28,526 nucleotides of DNA from Burkholderiales bacterium UBA1834 (GTDB lineage: Bacteria > Pseudomonadota > Gammaproteobacteria > Burkholderiales > Burkholderiaceae_C): positions 1-28,526 of the forward strand of contig DDJC01000019.1 in the NCBI GenBank assembly GCA_002339015.1, read 5' to 3'. Below the pieces are notes generated by a model. That model was not told the DNA's origin. It saw only the letters and a list, made by a program, of their open reading frames with translations, and did not search any database. Below, piece after piece: positions 6,502 to 13,501 of the stretch; within the stretch, counting starts at the first letter, position 1; the number at the start of each line of letters is the position of its first letter. The position numbers were made by a program, and so were the translations under genes.

Positions 6502-8475
6502 TCACCTGAGGGCCTTGCCTGGATCGCGTCGTGCGTTGCGCAGCCAGGCGCCCTGCATGTCGATGCGCAAGGCCCCTTGCTTGAACGCCCGCGAGGCGGT
6601 CTGGTAGTAGGCGATGGCCTCGTTGGCCAGGGTTTCGTCCACGGCTGTCGGCGTGGTCTCCAGGGTATGCGGATCAACCTTGTAGGCTTGCACGCGCTGC
6701 TTAGGCAGCAGCACCGTCAACACCCCGTTGCGCAGATAACCCAGCTCTTGGTAGTTGCTGATGAAGGCTCGTTGCAGGGGCGGGCCGGGTTCGAAGAAGG
6801 CCCGCCCGAAGAAGTGATCGTCACCGTTCTTGCCCATCAGCTCGACGATGGTGGGCGCCAGATCCAGTTGGCTCACCACCGGGTCGAAGACGCCGGGCTG
6901 CACAAAGTCGGGCGCATACATGATCAACGGGATGTGATAGCCATCCACCGGCAGCTTCGTCTTGCCGGCCACCGAGGCGCCGTGGTCCGCGATGATGATG
7001 AACAGGGTGTCCTTGAACCAGGGCTGCTTCTTCGCGTCGTCGATGAACTTGCCGATGGCGTAGTCGGTGTACTTGACCGCGCCATCGCGCCCTCCTGGCG
7101 AAGGGATGTCGATGCGCCCTTGAGGATAGGTGTAGGGCCGATGGTTGGACGTGGTCATCACGTGGGCGAAGAAGGGGCGGTCCTTCCCTGCTTCGGTGCC
7201 CAGCGTCTTGATGACGTGCTGGAACATCACCTCATCGGCCACACCCCACACGTTCTCGAACACCACACCCTCTTTGGGAATGTCCGTTCGATCGATGACC
7301 TTATAGCCATTCGCGTCGAAGTAGGCGTTCATGTTGTCGAAGTAGCCGTAGCCGCCGTAGAAGAAAAAGCTCTCTACCCCCTGCGGCTTCAGGATTTCGC
7401 CCAGCGTGGCCAGGTGCTCGTTGTTGGGGCGTCGCACGATGGCCTGCCCCGGCACGGGTGGTGTCCCCAGCGACAGGGATTCCAGGCCGCGCACTGTGCG
7501 GGTGCCAGTGGCATAAATGTTCCTGAACAGCAAGCCTTCGCGCGCCAGCGTCTCCAGGCGAGGCATCAGGTGCTTGGTGCCGCCGAAGGTGTCCATGAAA
7601 GTGGCTGATAGGCTCTCCACCGAGATCAGCACCACATTGCGGGGGCGGCGTTTGAACGGCAGGGGGTCGGAGGCGAGGTCCTCCTCGTCCGTCGCGACGG
7701 CCCGGCTCAAGGGTTGCCTTTCCACATCCAAGCCCTTGAGGATGGCGTCGGCCTGCGCCTGCGGCAGGGTACGGTAGAACTTGTCGTAATCCAGCTCATT
7801 GCGGCGCATGGCCGCAGCCAGCGAATACAGGCCGTTGCCGCTCAGTTCCTCCGCGTAGGCGTTGCCCGAGCCTTGCATCTGATCGACATTGGTCAGTGTG
7901 AGGCTTAGGGCCGGCAGCGTCACGGCCGCGAAGGCCAGCGCCAGGCGTTGTCGCCTGGTCAGCGTCAAGGCATTGGCCCACTGGACGTGTCGTCTCAGCA
8001 GGACGGTCAACAAGGCCGCCAGAGCGCCCAAGCCAGCCATGATCGCCGGCACGGGGTAAGACTGGCGTATGTTGCCGATCACCTCCTGTGTGTAGATCAG
8101 GTAGTCGACCGCGATGAAATTGAAGCGCGTGGCGAATTCCAGCCAGAAAGTGATCTCCGAGCCTGCGCCGAACAGCATCACCAGCACCGAGAACCACACC
8201 CAGATCCAGCGCAGGCCGCAGTGCAGGCCATGCTGCCGCCAGCGGTTGGGCAGCAGGGCTTCGTACAGCAGCACAGGCGCGCATGTGACGCTCACCACGG
8301 CCAGGTCGAACATCCAGCCCTTGAGGAAGATGCCAAGCCACAAGGCTGGGGGGACAGAATGCGGGCCGACAAGCGCCAGCAGACCAGCCCGCAAGAGCGT
8401 GAAGACCGCGATCCACAGCAAGGCGATGAGCAGGGGAAGGCGTGCCGCGCCCAGACCGGAGGCAGAGGTGTGCAT
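6502..8475 (-). CDS. LTA synthase-like membrane sulfatase-fold protein
   Basis: From the ATG at 8475 the protein has 657 residues: about five transmembrane segments in the first 195, a periplasmic linker, and an alkaline-phosphatase-superfamily (sulfatase) domain from about residue 279. Catalytic features are visible: metal ligand Glu287 in LISVES, probable nucleophile Thr327 in GTRTVRG, SNHRPYTYP, and the Asp497-His498 pair in IIADHGAS. In Gram-positives LtaS polymerises glycerol phosphate; in Proteobacteria relatives act in phosphoglycerol or phosphoethanolamine transfer, so the substrate here is open. A GTG at 8577 would add 34 polar residues; neither start has a good ribosome-binding site, and 8475 places the first membrane helix near the N terminus. 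Confidence 0.85.
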   Translation of the reverse strand: MHTSASGLGAARLPLLIALLWIAVFTLLRAGLLALVGPHSVPPALWLGIFLKGWMFDLAVVSVTCAPVLLYEALLPNRWRQHGLHCGLRWIWVWFSVLVMLFGAGSEITFWLEFATRFNFIAVDYLIYTQEVIGNIRQSYPVPAIMAGLGALAALLTVLLRRHVQWANALTLTRRQRLALAFAAVTLPALSLTLTNVDQMQGSGNAYAEELSGNGLYSLAAAMRRNELDYDKFYRTLPQAQADAILKGLDVERQPLSRAVATDEEDLASDPLPFKRRPRNVVLISVESLSATFMDTFGGTKHLMPRLETLAREGLLFRNIYATGTRTVRGLESLSLGTPPVPGQAIVRRPNNEHLATLGEILKPQGVESFFFYGGYGYFDNMNAYFDANGYKVIDRTDIPKEGVVFENVWGVADEVMFQHVIKTLGTEAGKDRPFFAHVMTTSNHRPYTYPQGRIDIPSPGGRDGAVKYTDYAIGKFIDDAKKQPWFKDTLFIIIADHGASVAGKTKLPVDGYHIPLIMYAPDFVQPGVFDPVVSQLDLAPTIVELMGKNGDDHFFGRAFFEPGPPLQRAFISNYQELGYLRNGVLTVLLPKQRVQAYKVDPHTLETTPTAVDETLANEAIAYYQTASRAFKQGALRIDMQGAWLRNARRDPGKALR

Positions 8476-8624
8476 GAATGTGCGGGAACTTCGAAGTTGG
8501 AGGTCTAACGCCGGCTTCCGGGTGGTGGTTGACGTGACCTTCCGGAGCTTGCTGTGGTCTGAATGGGGACGAATCACTTGCGCAGAGGGAACTTTTCAGG
8601 CGCTTTCTATTCATATTTCATTCA

Positions 8625-8630
8625 TAAAAT
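8625..8630 (+). promoter_or_regulatory. Candidate -10 for the zinc-ribbon gene
   Basis: TAAAAT lies in the locally AT-rich stretch 8590-8632 between two divergent genes, 18 bases before the ATG. No clear -35 is seen, so this rests on composition and position only. Confidence 0.3.
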
Positions 8631-8647
8631 GATCTGGAGATCACCTC

Positions 8648-8938
8648 ATGAAATGCCCAGTCTGCCCCGACGCGACGCTCCTGATGTCCGACCGACAAGG
8701 GGTCGAGATCGACTACTGCCCCAACTGCCGAGGCGTCTGGCTTGACCGTGGCGAGCTCGACAAGCTGATCCAGCTGGGTGCCCGCGCTGAGGCGCCGGCC
8801 GCAACAGCGGCACCAGCACAGCACCGGGCCCCTGCGCCGGATTACCGTGGCCGCCCCCAGTTTGAAGACTCCGATTACGGCAAGAAGCACTACGGCAACT
8901 ACCGTCGCAAGTCCTGGTTGAGCGACATCTTCGATTGA
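8648..8938 (+). CDS. Zinc-ribbon (zf-TFIIB type) protein
   Basis: A 96-residue protein whose first 40 residues form a TFIIB-like zinc ribbon: Cys3, Cys6, Cys24 and Cys27 in CPVC and CPNC, followed by RGVWLDRGELDKL, the hallmark of PF13453. The rest is an Ala/Pro linker and a Tyr/Lys-rich tail ending SWLSDIFD, a motif that recurs at the end of these proteins. Function is unknown; nucleic acid or protein binding is assumed from the fold. The start is supported by GGAG about ten bases upstream. It is divergent from the LtaS-like gene. Confidence 0.85.
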   Translation: MKCPVCPDATLLMSDRQGVEIDYCPNCRGVWLDRGELDKLIQLGARAEAPAATAAPAQHRAPAPDYRGRPQFEDSDYGKKHYGNYRRKSWLSDIFD

Positions 8939-8980
8939 TGATGCCTTGAAGGGCCACCAGACCCACTACCATCGCCATTC

Positions 8981-10234
8981 ATGGCGTTGAACTGGGTCTG
9001 GATCGGTTTTTTCACTGTGGCCTGTGCCACGGCACTCGTGCGCACCCTGCTGGGTGACCAGGGCGTGTTCCAGGGGCTGCTCACGGCCCTGTTTGACGGA
9101 GCCCGCTCGGGCTTCGAGATATCTCTAGGCCTGGCAGGCGTGATGGCGCTTTGGCTGGGCCTGATGCGGGTGGGCGAGCGCGCCGGCATGGTCGAAGCGC
9201 TGGCGCGGCTGGCCGCGCCGCTGTTGCGCCGTCTTTTCCCCGAGGTGCCCAATGGGCACCCCGCGCAGGGCGCGATGACGATGAACATCTCGGCCAACAT
9301 GCTGGGCCTGGACAACGCCGCCACCCCGCTGGGCCTCACGGCCATGCGCGAGTTGCAGGCGCTCAACACACGCCAGCCTGATACCGCCAGCAACGCCCAG
9401 ATCATGTTCGTGGTGATGAACACCGCGGGACTGACCTTGATCCCTACGTCGGTGATCGCCATCCGCCAGAGCATCGCCGTCAAGCAGGGGCTGGGCGCCA
9501 GCTTCAACGCGGCCGACATTTTCCTGCCCACGCTGCTCGTCACGTTCGTCTCGCTGCTGGTCGGAGTGATGGCCGTGGCCGTGTGCCAGCGCCTGCCGCT
9601 TTGGCGCGCGCGCTTCGCCTTGCCGATGCTGGCCGTGGCGGGCGTGCTGGCCGCCATCGTGACGGGGCTGGCCCGCCTGCCGGCGGAGCAGGCCTCGCGC
9701 ATTGCCGGTGCCACCGGAGCCATGGTGATCCTGGGCATCGTGATGCTGTTCCTGCTGGCGGGGGCGTTCAAGCGCATCAACGTCTACGACGCCTTCATCG
9801 ACGGGGCCAAGGAAGGCTTCGGCGTGGCCATCCACATCGTGCCGTACCTGATCGCGATCCTGGTGGCCATCGGCGTGTTCCGCGCGGCGGGCTGCATGGA
9901 CGCGTTGATGTCGGGCATCGGTTCGCTGGTGGCGGCCATGGGGCTGGACACGGCCTTCCTGCCGGCCTTGCCGGTGGGGCTGATGCGGGTGCTGTCGGGC
10001 GCCGGTGCGCGGGGCCTGATGATCGATGTCATGCAGACCCACGGCGTGGAGTCGTTTGCCGGGCGGCTGGCCGCCATCATGCAGGGTTCTGCAGAGACCA
10101 CCTTCTATGTGATGGCCGTCTACTTCGGCAGCGTGGGAATCAAGCACGCACGCCATGCGCTGGCCTGTGCCCTGTTGGCGGATGCCGCGGGACTGGTGAC
10201 GGCCATCGCCATCGGCTATGCGATGCTGCGCTGA
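8981..10234 (+). CDS. Fused SpmA-SpmB-like nucleoside-recognition membrane protein
   Basis: The 417-residue protein combines a SpmA-like half (residues 1-200, with MNISANMLGLDNAATPLG) and a SpmB-like half (from about 235, with GAKEGFGVAIHIVPYLIAILVAIG and the GSAETTFYVMAVYFG end), both carrying Gate/nucleoside-recognition domains (PF07670). In Bacillus, SpmA and SpmB act in spore core dehydration; in non-spore-forming Proteobacteria the fused form is common and its substrate is unknown, so it is better described as a putative transporter. There are around ten membrane segments. No Shine-Dalgarno precedes the ATG. It converges with the mrp operon, with 22 bases between the stops and no visible terminator. 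Confidence 0.88.
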   Translation: MALNWVWIGFFTVACATALVRTLLGDQGVFQGLLTALFDGARSGFEISLGLAGVMALWLGLMRVGERAGMVEALARLAAPLLRRLFPEVPNGHPAQGAMTMNISANMLGLDNAATPLGLTAMRELQALNTRQPDTASNAQIMFVVMNTAGLTLIPTSVIAIRQSIAVKQGLGASFNAADIFLPTLLVTFVSLLVGVMAVAVCQRLPLWRARFALPMLAVAGVLAAIVTGLARLPAEQASRIAGATGAMVILGIVMLFLLAGAFKRINVYDAFIDGAKEGFGVAIHIVPYLIAILVAIGVFRAAGCMDALMSGIGSLVAAMGLDTAFLPALPVGLMRVLSGAGARGLMIDVMQTHGVESFAGRLAAIMQGSAETTFYVMAVYFGSVGIKHARHALACALLADAAGLVTAIAIGYAMLR

Positions 10235-10256
10235 GCGGGGATTTGCACGGCGAGGA

Positions 10257-10658
10257 TCAGTCGTGCGTGTCCGTGCTGGCCGCAGAGGCGTTGCGGCGGG
10301 CTTCCATCTGGCGGCTCAAGGCGGGCGGCACCATGTCGCGGTGGCCGCCTGTACGTTTGCGGAACAACTCGGTGCGCGCCAGCAGGATGGTCGTAACCGG
10401 CACCGTGATCGACAGGAAGATGATGATCAGCCACGCATGCAGGGAGAGCTTGTGGTCGTGCGCAGAAAAATACAGGATGGAGGCCAGCGTCACGCACCAG
10501 GCCGAGAAGCTGAAGGCCAGCGCCGGTGGGTGCATGCGCTGAAAGAAAGTGCGAAAACGCACCAGCCCGATGGCGGCGGACAGCGTGAAGATGCCGCTGA
10601 GCATCAGCAGCACCGCCACAGGGATCTCGATCCACCAGGGTACGCCGGAGCCGGTCAT
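10257..10658 (-). CDS. mrpG: Monovalent cation/H+ antiporter subunit G
   Basis: MrpG/PhaG/MnhG is a small membrane subunit of the Mrp antiporter complex (PF03334). The 133-residue protein has three hydrophobic helices: residues 9-31, about 45-64 and 72-92, with the family motif GLVRFRTFFQRMHPPA between the first two. The C-terminal 40 residues are basic and polar, longer than the Bacillus subunit. Its start overlaps the stop of mrpF as ATGA, indicating translational coupling, and it is the last gene of the operon. Confidence 0.93.
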   Translation of the reverse strand: MTGSGVPWWIEIPVAVLLMLSGIFTLSAAIGLVRFRTFFQRMHPPALAFSFSAWCVTLASILYFSAHDHKLSLHAWLIIIFLSITVPVTTILLARTELFRKRTGGHRDMVPPALSRQMEARRNASAASTDTHD

Positions 10659-10933
10659 TCGATCACCTCGCCACGCAGCAGGAACTTGGCCATGCAGGCC
10701 GAGCTGACGAAACCGAACAGTGCGATCAGCAGCGCTGCCTCGAAGTACACGGCGTTGCGGTAGCGGATGGCCAGCACCAGCAGCGCCAGCATGCCGATGG
10801 TCCAGATCAGGTCCATGGCCAAGACGCGGTCCTGGGCGGAAGGGCCGCGCACCATGCGCGCCAGCGCCAGGGACATCGCCAGGATGTAGCAGGCCATCGT
10901 GAACACAATGGCGCTGAAGAGCAGGGGACTCAT
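10655..10933 (-). CDS. mrpF: Monovalent cation/H+ antiporter subunit F
   Basis: A 92-residue subunit (PF04066) with three transmembrane helices. The conserved segment RMVRGPSAQDRVLAMDLIW between helices 1 and 2 identifies it; in other Mrp systems the Asp here is important for activity. Its ends overlap both neighbours by four bases (ATGA), so it is translated as part of the mrp operon. Confidence 0.93.
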   Translation of the reverse strand: MSPLLFSAIVFTMACYILAMSLALARMVRGPSAQDRVLAMDLIWTIGMLALLVLAIRYRNAVYFEAALLIALFGFVSSACMAKFLLRGEVIE

Positions 10934-11445
10934 GAGGTGCTCCCGGATTGGAAGATCTCGATCAGTGGACGCTCGTAGCGGGATTTGATCATTGCGATCT
11001 CGGCTTGCTCGTCCTCCAGGTGGAATATGTGCACCAGCAAAGCACTGCGGTCGAGGGCCATTTCAGACCAGATCGTACCGGGTAGCACGCACATGATCGC
11101 GGCCAGCACCGCCAGCCCGTTGGGGTCTCGCAGGTCCAGGGGCACCACGATGAAGGTGCCTTCGGGCAGCTTCTCGCCACTGGCCAGCGTGCCCTTGAGC
11201 ACGCGCAGATTCGAGCCAACCACATCGCCGCCCACACGCAAGAACAGCTTGATGGCCACCCAGGGCTTGCTAAAGTGCACCGTGGTCGGCCGCAGCGAGC
11301 GCGTCAGCGCAGGGGCGCCCAAGCCCAGCACGATGGCCATCAGCCAGTCACCCGCGCTGTAGGAGCGGTTGAGCACCAGCCACAGCCCGACCAGGGCCAC
11401 GGACAACAGCGGCGCAGGAAAGAGTCGATTGACGAGGGTCCTCAT
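10930..11445 (-). CDS. mrpE: Monovalent cation/H+ antiporter subunit E
   Basis: The 171-residue MrpE/PhaE/MnhE protein (PF01899) has two or three N-terminal hydrophobic helices and a cytoplasmic C-terminal domain. Family features seen are GTFIVVPLDLRDPNGLAVLA and LPGTIWSEM, followed by the metal-free ferredoxin-like end LLVHIFHLEDE. The subunit is needed for assembly or activity of the antiporter. It begins two bases after the mrpD stop, with GGAGATAGCC just upstream of the ATG as ribosome-binding site. Confidence 0.93.
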   Translation of the reverse strand: MRTLVNRLFPAPLLSVALVGLWLVLNRSYSAGDWLMAIVLGLGAPALTRSLRPTTVHFSKPWVAIKLFLRVGGDVVGSNLRVLKGTLASGEKLPEGTFIVVPLDLRDPNGLAVLAAIMCVLPGTIWSEMALDRSALLVHIFHLEDEQAEIAMIKSRYERPLIEIFQSGSTS

Positions 11446-11447
11446 GG

Positions 11448-13160
11448 CTATCTCCTGGCGGCGTTCTGCTTGAGCCGGTCGGCATTGGTCGGCGTAGGCA
11501 GAGGCTTGGCTGACAGCACGGCACGGATGTAGCCTGCAGGTTGGTACAGGGATGCCACCGTGGCCCGCGCATAGCTCATGGCGGCTTCAGCCCGCACCGT
11601 GAACGCCACGCAGATCGTGATCAGGATGACAATGGGCAGGGCCTCGACGGCGCGCAGCACGGGGGCGCCCCGTTCAACCGGTGTCCAGAAGAAACGGATC
11701 CCGACGCGGGACAAGGCGATCAGCGCCAGCAGGCCGGAACCGATCACGGTGCCCATCAGGATCCAGTTGGGCACGGGCACGTGTTGGGTCGGTTCTCCGA
11801 GCAAGGCTGCCAGCATGGCGAACTTGCCGACGAAGCCCGACAAGGGCGGCAGGCCTGCGATCAGCAAGGTGCAGACGATGAAACCCAGGCCCAGCATGGC
11901 GGTGGCAGCGGGGATCGGGCGGCCAATCAAGGCTTCTTCATCCTCATCCAGGTTGGTGTCTTCGTCCAGCAGTTCCTGGTCCGCCAAGGCGAACGGCAGG
12001 TGATCCTCTTCGTCCTCAGGGGCGCGTTGCGCATCCGGGTCGGGGTTGCGTGAACGGTCCATCAATTCCGCCAGCAGGAAGAAGCAGGCCACGGCGAAGG
12101 TGGAAACAGGCAGGTAATACAAGGCCCCGGCCGTCACCTCGGGCCGGTTCAGGCCCACCATCGCCATCAGGGTGCCTGACGACACGATCACGGCGAAGCC
12201 CACCAGCCGGGTCGGCCGCTGCGAGGCCATCATGCCGAAGGCGCCGAAGGCGAGCGTGGCCATCCCGCCCCAGAGCAGCCAGGCGCTGCCAAACCCGGCC
12301 GATACCCCAGCAGCTGGTGAGAACAGCAAGGTCGACAGACGCAGCAGCACGTAGATCCCGACCTTCGTCAGCAGCGCGAACACCGCCGCCGAGGGCGCGC
12401 CCGCGCTCGAGTAGGCGGGCACCAGCCAGAAATTAAGCGGCCACATCGCTGCCTTGGCCAGGAAGGCCACCGCGAGGATCGCGCACCCCGCATGCAATAG
12501 CGGGCGATCTGCCGCGGCCACCCGTGGGATCTTCGCGGCCAGATCCGCCATGTTCAGCGTGCCCGTTATGCCGTAGATCAGGGCTGCGCCCACCAGGAAC
12601 AGCGAGGACGCCGCCAGGTTGATCGTCAGGTAGTGCAGGCCTGACTTGACGCGAGAGGGCCCCGAGCCGTGCAGGAGCAGGCCGTAGGATGCTGCCAGCA
12701 TCACCTCGAAGAACACGAACAGGTTGAACAGGTCGCCCGTGAGGAAGGCACCGTTGATGCCCATGATCTGGATCTGCATCAACACATAGAAGTGTGCGCC
12801 TGCCTTGTGCCAGCGGGCCACGGAGAACAGCAGTGCGGCCAGGGCCACCACGCCCGTCACCAACAGCATCAGGGCGGACAGGCGGTCGAGCACCAGCACG
12901 ATCCCGAATGGCACCTCCCAGTTCGACGGCAGGTACACGCCATAGGCACTGGGCTGCTCGCCCTGACGCACCCAGCGCAACAGCAGCCAGGCCACGACCA
13001 GATTGGTCACAGTGGCCAGTGCCACAAGCCCGGTCTTGCGCCGGTGGCGCCGGTCACCCAGCAGCAGCAGCAGGCAGGCCGTGAGCAGGGGCAGCAGGAT
13101 GGGCACCACCACCAAGTGGGGCATCAGGCTCTGTGTGAACGCATGGATCAAGGCGTTCAT
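11448..13160 (-). CDS. mrpD: Monovalent cation/H+ antiporter subunit D
   Basis: MrpD is a 14-helix proton-translocating subunit related to complex I NuoN/NuoM (proton_antipo_M). The 570 residues carry the essential Glu152 in VFFEVMLAASYG and Lys236 in FLAKAAMWPLNFW, equivalent to the functional Glu and Lys of Bacillus MrpD. Residues 371-411 form a strongly acidic insertion between helices (EDEED and DEDEEA clusters) that lengthens it beyond the usual ~490-540; I recall acidic loops here in other betaproteobacterial PhaD proteins. The start overlaps the mrpC stop as ATGA. Confidence 0.95.
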   Translation of the reverse strand: MNALIHAFTQSLMPHLVVVPILLPLLTACLLLLLGDRRHRRKTGLVALATVTNLVVAWLLLRWVRQGEQPSAYGVYLPSNWEVPFGIVLVLDRLSALMLLVTGVVALAALLFSVARWHKAGAHFYVLMQIQIMGINGAFLTGDLFNLFVFFEVMLAASYGLLLHGSGPSRVKSGLHYLTINLAASSLFLVGAALIYGITGTLNMADLAAKIPRVAAADRPLLHAGCAILAVAFLAKAAMWPLNFWLVPAYSSAGAPSAAVFALLTKVGIYVLLRLSTLLFSPAAGVSAGFGSAWLLWGGMATLAFGAFGMMASQRPTRLVGFAVIVSSGTLMAMVGLNRPEVTAGALYYLPVSTFAVACFFLLAELMDRSRNPDPDAQRAPEDEEDHLPFALADQELLDEDTNLDEDEEALIGRPIPAATAMLGLGFIVCTLLIAGLPPLSGFVGKFAMLAALLGEPTQHVPVPNWILMGTVIGSGLLALIALSRVGIRFFWTPVERGAPVLRAVEALPIVILITICVAFTVRAEAAMSYARATVASLYQPAGYIRAVLSAKPLPTPTNADRLKQNAARR

Positions 13161-13501
13161 TCCGCATCTCCCACGCCATCGACATGGTCGTTGCCGAAGA
13201 AGCCCCGTTGGGCCAGCAGCAGCACCAGGAACAGTGCCGTCATCGCGAAACCGATCACGATCGCCGTGAGCACCAGGGCCTGGGGCATTGGATCGGTGTA
13301 ACGCAGCAGGGTCGCGGGCACGCCCTTCACGATGATGGGTTCGCTGTCAACGGCCAGGCGGCCCATGCTGAAGATGAACAGGTTCACGCCATAGCTCAGC
13401 AGGGACAAGCCCATGATCACCTGGTAGGTACGGGGGCGCAGCAGCAGCCACACGCCGCAGCTTGTCAACGCGCCGATCGCGATGGCCAGCACGATTTCCA
13501 T
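13157..13501 (-). CDS. mrpC: Monovalent cation/H+ antiporter subunit C
   Basis: The 114-residue subunit is homologous to NuoK (PF00420) and has three transmembrane helices. Visible family features are GLSLLSYGVNLFIFSMG and DPMPQALVLTAIVIGFAMTA, the latter being the most conserved part of MrpC/MnhC. The start shares one base with the mrpAB stop (TGATG), so translation is likely coupled. Confidence 0.95.
   Translation of the reverse strand: MEIVLAIAIGALTSCGVWLLLRPRTYQVIMGLSLLSYGVNLFIFSMGRLAVDSEPIIVKGVPATLLRYTDPMPQALVLTAIVIGFAMTALFLVLLLAQRGFFGNDHVDGVGDAE

Noticed and set aside
6373..7608. 411-codon plus-strand frame opposite the LtaS-like gene
   Set aside because: The minus strand encodes a complete enzyme with catalytic residues; the plus-strand frame has no motifs.
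8475..8577. GTG at 8577 as start of the LtaS-like gene
   Set aside because: It adds 34 polar residues before the first membrane helix and has no Shine-Dalgarno. The ATG at 8475 is also weak but fits the topology better; not settled.
8981..10234. Evidence for sporulation from the SpmA/SpmB match
   Set aside because: Fused SpmAB proteins are common in non-spore-forming Proteobacteria, and no other sporulation gene is present in the window.
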